Source: Arthrobacter pityocampae
GTDB taxonomy: Bacteria; Actinomycetota; Actinomycetes; Actinomycetales; Micrococcaceae
Reading direction: 5' to 3'
Assembly: GCF_002927275.1 (NCBI RefSeq)
Contig: NZ_PRKW01000001.1
Coordinates: 682,001 to 746,000 of the forward strand
Length of the DNA stretch: 64,000 nt
In this document: positions 18,373-25,377 of the stretch, piece by piece
Layout: every line of letters starts with the position of its first letter
How positions within the stretch are numbered: the stretch's first letter is position 1
Translations under genes and position numbers: made by a program
The notes under the pieces: model-generated
The model's database searches: none
What the model saw: the letters and a program-made list of their open reading frames with translations, nothing else
What the model was told of the DNA's origin: nothing

Positions 18373-18879
18373 CTACTGCTCCTTTTCCAGGACGAGCACC
18401 ATTCCCAGTTCACGCCGGGTCGGGTCGAGCGCGTAGGGTTCCGATCCGCCGGTGAGGACGAACCCACGGCGTGCATAGAAGGCCCGCGCCCGCCGGTTGT
18501 CCTCGTGCACCGCCAGGCGGAGTGTCGGGCCGTGAGCACCGGCCCAACCTTCGACGGCGTCCAGGAGCCTGTCCGCCACGCCGGCCCGCCGCCCCCTGTG
18601 GAGTGGAGTGACGTAGACACCCACGAGCAAGGGTCCGGTCGAAGCGTCGGGAATCCACCCTCCCATCACGCCGACCCACCGTCCTGGGGGATCGACTGCG
18701 GCGAAGGAGGCGCTGTTCTCGGCCCGGCTGCGGCGCCCGCGCATCCGCCACTCCTGCTCGTCGTGCAGCAGTGCATCCTCGATGGTCTCGGTGAAGCCCT
18801 CCGATGTGTCCCGGATCATTTCGAGACGGAGGGCTCGAATCTGCTGCCAGTCGTCCTCGGTCGTCGGTCTGACCGTCAT
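18373..18879 (-). CDS. GNAT family N-acetyltransferase
   Basis: A 168-residue acetyltransferase of the GNAT superfamily, predicted to transfer an acetyl group from acetyl-CoA to an unknown amine. It opens MTVRPTTEDDWQQIRALRLEM, the usual first strand and helix, with WVGVMGGW in the central sheet, LVGVYVTPLHRGRRAGVADRL, which contains the acetyl-CoA loop (RGRRAG in place of RGxGxG/A), and LRLAVHEDNRRARAFYARRGF, the conserved C-terminal signature (each part under twenty-one residues). The ATG at 18877-18879 is used; a GTG three codons upstream is possible. No strong ribosome site is visible for either. It is an isolated accessory gene. Confidence 0.85.
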   Translation of the reverse strand: MTVRPTTEDDWQQIRALRLEMIRDTSEGFTETIEDALLHDEQEWRMRGRRSRAENSASFAAVDPPGRWVGVMGGWIPDASTGPLLVGVYVTPLHRGRRAGVADRLLDAVEGWAGAHGPTLRLAVHEDNRRARAFYARRGFVLTGGSEPYALDPTRRELGMVLVLEKEQ

Positions 18880-19062
18880 CTGATGCACGGCACCAACCTA
18901 CGCGGATTCCGCCGTGGGGCGGATCGGAGCCACGGCCGACTGTTTGCCACCGGTGGTCCGGGACCATCTTGTGCGTTCGAGGAATGAGATTTCGGGAACT
19001 GGCGCATCACCGGCAGCGGTCAGCGGAAGGCTCTGCCGTGAGGTGGAACGGCGCAGGAGGCG

Positions 19063-19755
19063 TTGGCGGTCGTGAAGAAGTGGGGCTACCCGCTGGTTCA
19101 CGATCCGCCGCTTCGCGAGCGGGTGGGAGGCACGTTCACGAGACTTGGGCGCCCTGATCTCGGTGCCGTCGATAGGGTGTGCGCGGCCCTCGAGCGCAGC
19201 GCATCCGATCTCGATATCGTCGCCGCGCAAGCGGGCGCTGACACCAGTCGGGAAGCTTTCGACGCAGCGGAATCGCTGCACTTCCGCCGGGCGGGGCTGG
19301 ATGAAGAGCTCGCCACCCGACTGTTGTGCTTCGACGAGTACCCGGAATCGCGGCCGATCTACCCGGACGCGGTGCCAGTCCTCGAGCGGCTCGCCGCAGC
19401 CGGCTGCCGGATCGTCGTCCTGAGCGACATCCACTTCGACATCCGCCCGCTGCTGAGTGCACAAGGAGCGGGTCACTACATCGACGACTACGTGCTGTTC
19501 TTCGAACACGGTGTGCAGAAACCCGACCCGGAAATCTTCGAAGTCGCCCTGCGACGGTCAGCGTCAGACCGGAGCAGGACGCTCATGGTCGGTGACCGCT
19601 GGACCCATGACGGGGCGGCAACGGACATGGGCCTCACCACACTGCTGTTTCCACCGCTGACCTCCTTCGGTCCTCGGGGACTCGACCTGGTCAACGCCCT
19701 GGTCCTCGGCGCACCGGACGGACCACTTGATACGGAATCCTCGATCCTCCTCTGA
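19063..19755 (+). CDS. HAD-superfamily hydrolase lacking the nucleophile motif, probably 5'-truncated
   Basis: The 230-residue frame contains the later HAD motifs: IVVLSDIHFD (motif II region, Ser/Asp), GVQKPDPEIF (motif III lysine) and LMVGDRWTHDGAATDMG (motif IV acidic pair). The N-terminal motif I, DxDxT, which carries the catalytic nucleophile, is missing. The frame upstream is closed by a TGA at 19039-19041, so it cannot be recovered by an earlier start. The first 60 residues, before PIYPDAVPVLERL, are the remains of the cap region or unrelated sequence. The only near-terminal start is a TTG at 19063 next to a CAGGAGG ribosome-like site. It is therefore either a degraded gene or a non-catalytic protein. 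Confidence 0.6.
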   Translation: MAVVKKWGYPLVHDPPLRERVGGTFTRLGRPDLGAVDRVCAALERSASDLDIVAAQAGADTSREAFDAAESLHFRRAGLDEELATRLLCFDEYPESRPIYPDAVPVLERLAAAGCRIVVLSDIHFDIRPLLSAQGAGHYIDDYVLFFEHGVQKPDPEIFEVALRRSASDRSRTLMVGDRWTHDGAATDMGLTTLLFPPLTSFGPRGLDLVNALVLGAPDGPLDTESSILL

Positions 19756-19767
19756 CCGTGAGGCAGG

Positions 19768-20151
19768 ATGCTGGGGACCCGATCAAGGCTGACCGCTACC
19801 GGATGCGCAACTCTTCTGCTTGCCGGTTGCGCCATCGCTCCATCATTCACCGACGACGAGAAACGCGAAATGCGGGAGACCACGAGCGAGTACCAGCAAG
19901 CCGTCCTGGAGGACCTCGTGGTGACAGAAACCGAATATCGCGACGCCGTCGACGAGTTGCGCTCCTGCGTCCAGGACAAGGGCTGGGGCGTCGGGCCCCT
20001 CGAGGAACACGACGGCAACCAGCTCGGGTTCCAATCCTCCTACGAGGGCGAGAACGCCCCCTCCAATGAGGACATGCAGGCGTGTGACGGGGAGTTCATC
20101 ACGCAGGTGGGGCCGATCTGGGTGTCCCAGCGCACGCCGCTGACGCAGTAG
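19768..20151 (+). CDS. Small lipoprotein of unknown function
   Basis: A 127-residue protein that starts MLGTRSRLTATGCATLLLAGC, with the lipobox LAGC at residues 18-21, so it is predicted to be lipid-anchored outside the membrane. The mature part is acidic and helical, with three later cysteines (RSCVQDKG, QACDGEF) that may form a disulfide. It starts 13 nt after the preceding HAD frame. Similar short lipoproteins with a central Asp/Glu-rich helix are common in Arthrobacter-type genomes, but no function is known. Confidence 0.65.
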   Translation: MLGTRSRLTATGCATLLLAGCAIAPSFTDDEKREMRETTSEYQQAVLEDLVVTETEYRDAVDELRSCVQDKGWGVGPLEEHDGNQLGFQSSYEGENAPSNEDMQACDGEFITQVGPIWVSQRTPLTQ

Positions 20152-20183
20152 CTGATGCGTCGCGCCTGTGATCGAGTGACCTG

Positions 20184-20399
20184 ATGGACGACTACGTCAG
20201 CTCAGGCTTCTTCTGGTTCACGGTAGCCCTGATCAACGCCGGACTCGCCCAGCAGAAGAACCGCTCCCGTTGGGCGTGGTTCCTCGTCTCCCTGCTGCTG
20301 GGACCTCCGGCCACCGTGATGATCGTCATCTGGCCTGCGCCGGTACCCGTGGCGCCGCCGATGTCATGCCGAGGCGGCTGGAGGAACCTCGACGAGTAG
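20184..20399 (+). CDS. Small membrane protein
   Basis: A 71-residue protein with two hydrophobic segments (residues about 7-20 and 30-53). The central sequence GLAQQKNRSRWAWFLVSLLLGP is a motif often seen in short integral proteins of many bacteria, in which a glutamine/lysine/arginine turn is followed by W-x-W-F-xx-S-LLLGP. Function unknown. It begins 32 nt after the small lipoprotein gene on the same strand and may be cotranscribed with it. Confidence 0.55.
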   Translation: MDDYVSSGFFWFTVALINAGLAQQKNRSRWAWFLVSLLLGPPATVMIVIWPAPVPVAPPMSCRGGWRNLDE

Positions 20400-20478
20400 C
20401 CGCTCATGCGCGGCGTTCCGGCGGAGCTCACCGCTCGGACCCTTCCTCAGGCAGCACCCGGTGGAAGAAAGGAGCGCG

Positions 20479-20772
20479 TCAGGGACGGTATGGCGCCCAG
20501 AGCCGAGCTTTCCGGACCCGACCGCCGGAACCCACCGAATACACAGTTCTGTAGGGGCGCTCCCCCTCAGGCGCCTCGAGCGCTCCGCGCAGGCCGATAA
20601 GGCTCCACAGGAAAGTCAGGACCCGCGACAGGAAACCAGCTCCCGCCGCACCGTCGACAGCCAACTCTGTCGGAGTAACCACCTCGAATGACCTACCTCG
20701 CCGGACCGCTCGTGCGCGGATCTGCTCGAGCTTCGGGTGCAGCTTTCCGACCGTCATTCCGTTGTCGCTCAT
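20479..20772 (-). CDS. Small hypothetical protein
   Basis: A 97-residue protein beginning MSDNGMTVGKLHPKLEQIR. The N-terminal third is basic and helical (RARAVRRGRSFEVVTP), followed by one hydrophobic segment (FLSRVLTFLWSLIGLRG) and a basic tail. The ATG at 20770-20772 is preferred over the longer upstream frame because the extension is Ser/Pro/Arg-rich and unlike a protein. I do not recognise the family; coding status is moderately supported by amino-acid composition only. Confidence 0.45.
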   Translation of the reverse strand: MSDNGMTVGKLHPKLEQIRARAVRRGRSFEVVTPTELAVDGAAGAGFLSRVLTFLWSLIGLRGALEAPEGERPYRTVYSVGSGGRVRKARLWAPYRP

Positions 20773-21104
20773 TCCCGAAATAGTAGCGATCGATCTCTCG
20801 GGGAAGGGCGCGACATCCGGGCGGGTCCGACTCGGAACAACGCGCCACCTCACACAGGTCGAATATCCGCCCTTACTGTTCACGCTTCCGCCCGACTCGG
20901 GCGGGAATGTGGTCCGGGAAGACCCGAAGAGCTCCATCTGAAGAGTTCGATTCGGCTCCCCGTTGTCCATGGGAGAAGGATTCCCCGGATGTTGAGGACA
21001 GCCGCCGCAGACTGCCCTCGCCGCGTCGGCCGATCAGGCTCTGCTTTCCGATGCTCTTGAATTACGGCCTCAGGGTGCAGGACCGGCAGGATACCGTTGG
21101 GTGT

Positions 21105-21689
21105 ATGGCCGACATTCCAGGTCTCGACGAGCTCCTGACCGCACTGAATGCCGGGGAGATGATCCCCGGCGGTTCACCGCACCATGAGTCGATGCACGCA
21201 GCGAGCCAAGAATCGCTGCGCGTCACCGCCGAACTCAATGGGCGGTACCAGTCCCCCGGAGAAGTGCGCGCCCTGATGAGCGAGCTGACCGGACGCGAGG
21301 TCCCCGAGTCCTTCCAACTCTTCCCGCCGTTCAGCGCCGACTTCGGCAAGAACATTCACTTCGGCGCGGACGTGTTCGTCAACGGCGGCTGCCGGTTCCA
21401 GGACCAGGGTGGTATCGAGATCGGTGACGGATCCCTCATCGGCCACAACGCCGTCATCACGACCCTGAACCACGACATGCTGCCAAGCCGACGGGCCGAC
21501 ATGCATCCGGCCCGCGTTGTGATCGGCCGGGGCGTGTGGTTGGGGGCCAACGTGACGGTATTGCCAGGCATCACCATCGGCGATGGCGCTGTCGTGGGCG
21601 CCGGTGCAGTCGTCACGAAGGATGTTGCCGCGGGGGCAGTGGTCGTTGGTGTGCCGGCGAAGCAGGTGGGCACGGTCCTGGAAGACTAA
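21105..21689 (+). CDS. Left-handed beta-helix acetyltransferase (maltose/galactoside O-acetyltransferase type)
   Basis: A 194-residue enzyme of the hexapeptide-repeat family, predicted to acetylate a sugar or related hydroxyl compound with acetyl-CoA. The N-terminal part (MADIPGLDELLTALNAGEMI to LTGREVPESF) matches the maltose acetyltransferase helical domain. The beta-helix follows with isoleucine/valine hexapeptides such as GGIEIGDGSLIGHNAVI and GANVTVLPGITIGDGAVVGAG. The catalytic histidine motif TLNHD is present, and the protein ends with the usual VVVGVPAKQVG. The ATG at 21105-21107 fits the family start. The stop lies only 27 nt from the decayed ychF-end copy at 21717. Confidence 0.87.
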   Translation: MADIPGLDELLTALNAGEMIPGGSPHHESMHAASQESLRVTAELNGRYQSPGEVRALMSELTGREVPESFQLFPPFSADFGKNIHFGADVFVNGGCRFQDQGGIEIGDGSLIGHNAVITTLNHDMLPSRRADMHPARVVIGRGVWLGANVTVLPGITIGDGAVVGAGAVVTKDVAAGAVVVGVPAKQVGTVLED

Positions 21690-21716
21690 GTCCCACTTTT
21701 GCTGACAACCGCGACG

Positions 21717-21790
21717 TCAGAGGTCGAAGCGGAACTTCACCACGTTCCGTAGCAGAATGACCTCTGCCTTCACGACTCCCGAGTGGGCGC
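21717..21790 (-). repeat. Decayed copy of the ychF 3' end (copy A)
   Basis: On the minus strand a frame ending in TGA at 21717-21719 reads GVVKAEVILLRNVVKFRFDL. The real YchF C-terminus has GFIKAEV followed by about 35 residues and then VVEFRFNV. Copy A thus seems to keep KAEV and VVxFRFxx with an internal deletion and three substitutions. The core GAACTTCACCACGT (21732-21745) differs at three of fourteen positions from the intact core at 23992. It shares the adjoining CGTAGC with copy B, which the real ychF end lacks. No terminator hairpin follows it. Confidence 0.45.
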
Positions 21791-21813
21791 CTTGGATCAC
21801 GCTCTCTTCCTCG

Positions 21814-23034
21814 TTAGGCCGCGGTGATGACCAGGGCAGTGCTGTGGCCGCCGAATCCGAAAGCGTTGGTGATGGCCGCTTTCGCAGCGGTACATGCGGT
21901 CGTCGTGTCGATGACGTTGAGGCGTATCTCCGGGTCGGGGTTCTCATGGTTGAGGGTGCCGGGTAGCCGTCCTGTTCGGAGGGCCTGAAGGGTCACGATA
22001 GCCCCCAGTGCACCGGCACCCCCTAGTAGGTGCCCTGTCATGGACTTGGTAGAGGTCACCGGCACAGCATTGCCGACCGCTGCGCTGATTGCACCGGCCT
22101 CGAGGAGATCACCGACAGGGGTGGACGTGGCATGTGCGTGGACGAAGTCGATGTCCGACCCTACGAGCCCTGCGGCCGCAAGCGCTTTCTGCATCACCCG
22201 CACCTGGATGGCCTGATCGGCGGCCACTATGTCCCCGGCATCAGAGGTCACGGCAGTCCCCGCGATCCGACCGAGTATCTCGGCTCCCCTCGCCCGGGCG
22301 AATTCCTCCCGCTCGAGGACGATGATGCCGGCTCCCTCGCCCATCACGAACCCGTTCCGGTCACGGTCGAACGGCCGTGAAGCCGCGGTCGGATCCCCCT
22401 GACTCGTGGACAGTGCCCGGAGCTGAGCGAAACCGCTGATGGCCAGGTCATTTACGCAGGCATCCACTCCCCCGGCCACGACGACATCCGCTACTCCCGC
22501 GGCGATCATCTCCACACCCTGGGCAATTGCCTCGGCCCCGGAGGCGCAGGCACTGACCGGCGTCCGGGCACCTCCCTGCGCGCCGATGTCCATCGACACC
22601 CACGCCGACGGCCCGTTCACCATGATCTGGGTAAGCGTATGCGGAGAGACCCGACGAGGACCCCCGGCATCCAGGACACGAACCTGGGACAGCACCGTAC
22701 CCAACCCCCCGTAGCCGGACCCGATCACCACAGCGAGCCGGTCAGGGTCAACCGCCGGCGTGCCGGCCTGCGCCCACGCTTCCCGCGAGGCGACCAGTGC
22801 CAGCTGCCCACAGCGATCCATCCGCCGGTACTCCCGGGTTGACAGCGACGCTGCCGGATCGGCGGTGACGAGCCCGGCAATCCGCACCGGCAGTTCCTGC
22901 GCCCACGGTTCGTCCAACCCCTGAATACCGGACCGACCCGCGATGAGGCTGTCCCACGTCTGCGCGACCGTCCCTCCGACGGGCGTCATGGCACCCATCC
23001 CGGTCACCACCACCCCATGCGCGTTCGTCGTCAA
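21814..23034 (-). CDS. fabF: Beta-ketoacyl-ACP synthase II type enzyme (accessory FabF)
   Basis: A 406-residue condensing enzyme of the FabF family, predicted to elongate acyl-ACP with malonyl-ACP. The catalytic triad is complete: Cys163 in PVSACASGAEAI, a histidine in HAHATSTPVGD and a second one in SMTGHLLGGAGA. The protein opens GVVVTGMGAMTPVGGTVAQTW and ends TNAFGFGGHSTALVI, as expected. The start is a TTG at 23032-23034, preceded by AAGGA about 11 nt upstream; no ATG is available near the family N-terminus. No fabD, fabH or acyl-carrier gene is adjacent, so this is an extra copy rather than the main fatty-acid cluster. It is the only intact gene between ychF-end copies A and B. Confidence 0.9.
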   Translation of the reverse strand: MTTNAHGVVVTGMGAMTPVGGTVAQTWDSLIAGRSGIQGLDEPWAQELPVRIAGLVTADPAASLSTREYRRMDRCGQLALVASREAWAQAGTPAVDPDRLAVVIGSGYGGLGTVLSQVRVLDAGGPRRVSPHTLTQIMVNGPSAWVSMDIGAQGGARTPVSACASGAEAIAQGVEMIAAGVADVVVAGGVDACVNDLAISGFAQLRALSTSQGDPTAASRPFDRDRNGFVMGEGAGIIVLEREEFARARGAEILGRIAGTAVTSDAGDIVAADQAIQVRVMQKALAAAGLVGSDIDFVHAHATSTPVGDLLEAGAISAAVGNAVPVTSTKSMTGHLLGGAGALGAIVTLQALRTGRLPGTLNHENPDPEIRLNVIDTTTACTAAKAAITNAFGFGGHSTALVITAA

Positions 23035-23592
23035 GGAAAACCCGTCCTTCTACCCATCGAGCTACTGCTCGAGCCGAAACGTTCAGTCTGCCCGCAACAC
23101 TATCCGCCGACTGTCGGGGCTCATTTCAGTACCTCACAAAGCCACCCCCCACTCCAACTGGAGACCATGCCTCCGGTCGCAGCGTCGCCGAGATCGATGT
23201 TCCGGCCGTCCAGGCAGCTGCTACATACGATTAAGGGGCGCGCGGACGATTCCGGAGGGCGGGACATTCACGACGTCGTCAAGAACGCACAGCAAGCAGG
23301 CGTTGAGGCCGTGCGGCCGGCTACGGCGACTACTTCATTCACCGCGTCCGGTACGGAATCGGGCTGACCATCCTCGCCCGGCAGCGTCACTGGCCGGGGC
23401 GCCTGAATGGATCGGGCCACCACCAGCGATGCCGCGATTGGCGCTCTTCCCTGCGTCGGGCCGCGTCGAAGTAGTCCTCGCGCGCCGGACCATAGACAGA
23501 CTGAGGCAGAGCCAATGGTGCACGGCTCAACTCGCATCCTGCCAGTAGATCGCTGATCGCGCCCGGGATTGACCGCGTCCCCTGACTGCCTT

Positions 23593-23829
23593 TCACCGAC
23601 CGCCTGAGCTGTCCGCCTTGCTCCGTAAGCCGCATCCCCAGGAACAGTCAACGTCGGCAATACCGGAACCGACCAAAATCGATATCGCCGTCCCTACTTG
23701 TTCCTGTGAAGGAACGTCGACCTGCAGCATGTTCCACCCCGACAAAATCGACCTGACCGACGAGGGTCGCTTCGAATGACGCAGCAGGGTCGTGAGCGTT
23801 GCAGCACCATCCATGTCTCTTCGGTCCAC
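23593..23829 (-). CDS. Possible small hypothetical protein
   Basis: A 78-residue frame beginning MDRRDMDGAATLTTLLRHS. Its central part (SGWNMLQVDVPSQEQVGTA then LVGSGIADVD) is arranged like small actinobacterial proteins with a helix-turn-helix-like 'AxxWLNxxxPTxxEVxxxLxxLVAAGLV' pattern, but the match is by eye and weak. The C-terminal quarter is Gly/Ser/Arg-rich and may be out of frame, so a frameshifted remnant is possible. Upstream ribosome site is not clear. Confidence 0.3.
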   Translation of the reverse strand: MDRRDMDGAATLTTLLRHSKRPSSVRSILSGWNMLQVDVPSQEQVGTAISILVGSGIADVDCSWGCGLRSKADSSGGR

Positions 23830-23916
23830 GCCGTTCAGGTTAAGGCACTTCCAGCCTCCATCACCCTGGACATGCCGGGCACCTTTCCGATGAAGCCATT
23901 ACACCCCTCAGCGAAA

Positions 23917-23954
23917 AGAAGGGCTCAGAATGCCACAGCATTCCGAGCCCTTCT
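23917..23954 (-). terminator. Terminator belonging to the detached ychF 3' end
   Basis: The arms AGAAGGGCTCAGAATG (23917-23932) and CATTCCGAGCCCTTCT (23939-23954) pair with one mismatch around a 6-nt loop. In minus-strand reading the stem is followed by TTTTCGC, so it is a good intrinsic terminator. It lies exactly 22 nt after the stop codon of ychF-end copy B, the same spacing as between the real ychF stop and its own hairpin at 31181-31212. Confidence 0.75.
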
Positions 23955-23976
23955 CACGACCTAAAGTGAATCGGTC

Positions 23977-24012
23977 TTACACATTGAACCTGAATTCAAC
24001 CACGTTTCGTAG
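23977..24012 (-). repeat. Detached copy of the ychF 3' end (copy B), candidate attachment site
   Basis: Read on the minus strand this segment ends [12 protein letters not shown] (stop at 23977-23979), matching the real YchF terminus [13 protein letters not shown]. The 14-bp core GAATTCAACCACGT (23992-24005) is identical to 31250-31263. Downstream of the core the codons for F, R, the last V and the stop differ from the real gene but encode the same residues, so this piece was once under coding selection in a diverged ychF. Upstream, similarity to ychF ends at once and the sequence becomes that of the lipoprotein tail region. It is the expected left end of an element inserted into ychF. Confidence 0.7.
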
Positions 24013-24060
24013 CCGACCAACGTCTGGGTTGTGCCTCAGCCACAGCTCGGTCCCGAATGT

Positions 24061-24666
24061 CTACTCTCCGTCAGGGTAGTAGCTGCTGCTCTTGCTGTAG
24101 CCCGGGTCCAGGGCCGAGCGCAGCATCTGATGATCACTCGCATGATCAGTGCAATCGGTGGAGGCGAGGACTTCCACGCTGTCCGTGATTCCGACCCTGT
24201 ACATCACACTGACGTCGATGCCGTCCTTGGTGTAGTCGACGTAGCGGGGCGTGGACGGGTCGTTACCGGGATCGTCGTCCCGGGTGAGCTCCCACCCTTC
24301 CGACGCGAGAACCGCCGAGACGGCGTCGACGACCGCGTCAGCCTGCACAGGGTCCGCGCTGACCGACGCAAGCTGCCCTTCCCACCGTGTCTGTTCCTGC
24401 TGTGCTTCGATCTCCGAGCGGAGACAGGAGCGTTCGGCCAACTTCTCGAGCGGTAGATCCAGACCAGCCGTAGCGGCTTCGGCCTGCAGCAGGGGAAGGA
24501 TGTGCTCCATGCGCTCCTGCGCGCCGGCGAAGTCCGCCCGGTCGGCGTCTGTGGTGCCGGATGGGGCGCAGCCCACACCCGTCACCAGCAGGCCGGCTGA
24601 TATCAGGACACCGGCCACCCGGGCCCCTGCACGACGCCGCCACACCAATCTTCGTGTGTACTGCAC
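24061..24666 (-). CDS. Lipoprotein, tandem paralog 1
   Basis: A 201-residue lipoprotein of unknown function. The GTG at 24664-24666 starts MQYTRRLVWRRRAG, followed by a hydrophobic segment and the lipobox VGC (GVGCAP). The mature part has a helical acidic stretch (FAGAQERMEHILPLLQAEAA), a cysteine pair (RSCLRSE and STDCTDH) and a conserved ending SSSYYPDGE. It is a clear paralog of the next gene upstream (24733-25377), with about two thirds of positions alike by eye and the same C-terminal end. A longer start at 24711 is possible but the extension has no signal features. It lies 66 nt after its paralog on the same strand, so a shared transcript is likely. Its location beside a DUF1023-type protein suggests a cell-surface effector or protection role; that is inference. 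Confidence 0.75.
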   Translation of the reverse strand: MQYTRRLVWRRRAGARVAGVLISAGLLVTGVGCAPSGTTDADRADFAGAQERMEHILPLLQAEAATAGLDLPLEKLAERSCLRSEIEAQQEQTRWEGQLASVSADPVQADAVVDAVSAVLASEGWELTRDDDPGNDPSTPRYVDYTKDGIDVSVMYRVGITDSVEVLASTDCTDHASDHQMLRSALDPGYSKSSSYYPDGE

Positions 24667-24732
24667 CACTACGTCACGTCCCCCATTCGCGGTACCCCTT
24701 GGGCCCAGCACCCGCAGGTCGGCCCCGAAGAT

Positions 24733-25377
24733 CTACTCGCCGTCTGGATAGTACTTGCTGCTCTTGCCGTATCCGGGGTCCAGAGTCGAACGCACCATTT
24801 GATGATCCCTCGGATGATCGGTGCATTGTGTCCGGGCAAAAACTTCCACGCTGTCCGTGACTCCCACTTTGTATTTTGCGCTCACGTTGATGCCGTCTTT
24901 GGTGTAGTTGATGTAGCGGGGCGTGTACGGGTCATTACTGGGATCGTCGTCCCGGGTGAGCTCCCATCCTTCTGAGGCGAGGGCCGCAGAGACCGCGTCC
25001 ACGACAGCATTGGCTTGCGCCGAGTCCGTGCTGACCGCTGCAAGCTGCCCTATCCAACTGGTCTGCTCCTGCTGTGCTTCGATCTCCGGGCGAAGACAGG
25101 AGATCTCCGCCAATCTCTCAAGTGGCATATCCAGACCAGCCGTAGCGGCTTCCGCCTGAAGCAGCGGAAGAATGTACTCCATGCGCTCCCGAGCGGCAGC
25201 GAAATTCGCCCGGCTGGCGTCCGTGGGGTTCTCGGTCATCGTCGTCTCGCTGTCTTGGGAATTAGAGGGGGAAAGAGTGGCGCAGCCCGCCAGGACCAGA
25301 CCGGAAACGATGACGGCGAGGATGCTTGGTAGGCGGCCGAGCGAGCGCGGGGTATCCCTGGTTCTATGCATACTCAT
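24733..25377 (-). CDS. Lipoprotein, tandem paralog 2
   Basis: A 214-residue lipoprotein. It starts MSMHRTRDTPRSLGRL, with a hydrophobic run and lipobox LAGC (VLAGCATLS), then a Ser/Thr-rich linker. The body repeats the paralog's features: FAAARERMEYILPLLQAEAA, ISCLRPEIEAQQEQT, a central LASEGWELTRDDDP segment and a C-terminus SSKYYPDGE. The ATG at 25375-25377 overlaps the stop of the upstream hydrolase gene as ATGA, so its translation is coupled to that gene and the two products probably act together. Sequence just past the stop (TTCGGGGCCGACCTG) is repeated after paralog 1 in slightly altered form, showing that the duplicated unit includes the 3' flank. Confidence 0.8.
   Translation of the reverse strand: MSMHRTRDTPRSLGRLPSILAVIVSGLVLAGCATLSPSNSQDSETTMTENPTDASRANFAAARERMEYILPLLQAEAATAGLDMPLERLAEISCLRPEIEAQQEQTSWIGQLAAVSTDSAQANAVVDAVSAALASEGWELTRDDDPSNDPYTPRYINYTKDGINVSAKYKVGVTDSVEVFARTQCTDHPRDHQMVRSTLDPGYGKSSKYYPDGE

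Larger units (their letters stand above)
23035..23976. other. Gene-poor region between accessory fabF and ychF-end copy B
   Basis: This 940-nt stretch holds no confidently coding gene. One minus-strand frame (23593-23829) may encode a small protein, listed separately. A terminator hairpin lies at 23917-23954. I searched it for recombinase motifs (tyrosine R-H-R-Y pattern or serine recombinase start) and saw none. It may be decayed element DNA. Confidence 0.4.

Noticed and set aside
23035-23592. Possible integrase gene between the fabF gene and copy B
   Set aside because: No frame shows tyrosine or serine recombinase motifs; frames are short and of random composition.
23977-24060. The text ELWLRHNPDVGRLRNVV before ychF-end copy B looks like the C-terminus of a LysR regulator
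   Set aside because: The beginning of the same stretch (TTCGGGACCGAGCTG) is also found, slightly changed, after the stop of the other lipoprotein gene, so it is duplicated 3' flank rather than the end of a regulator gene.
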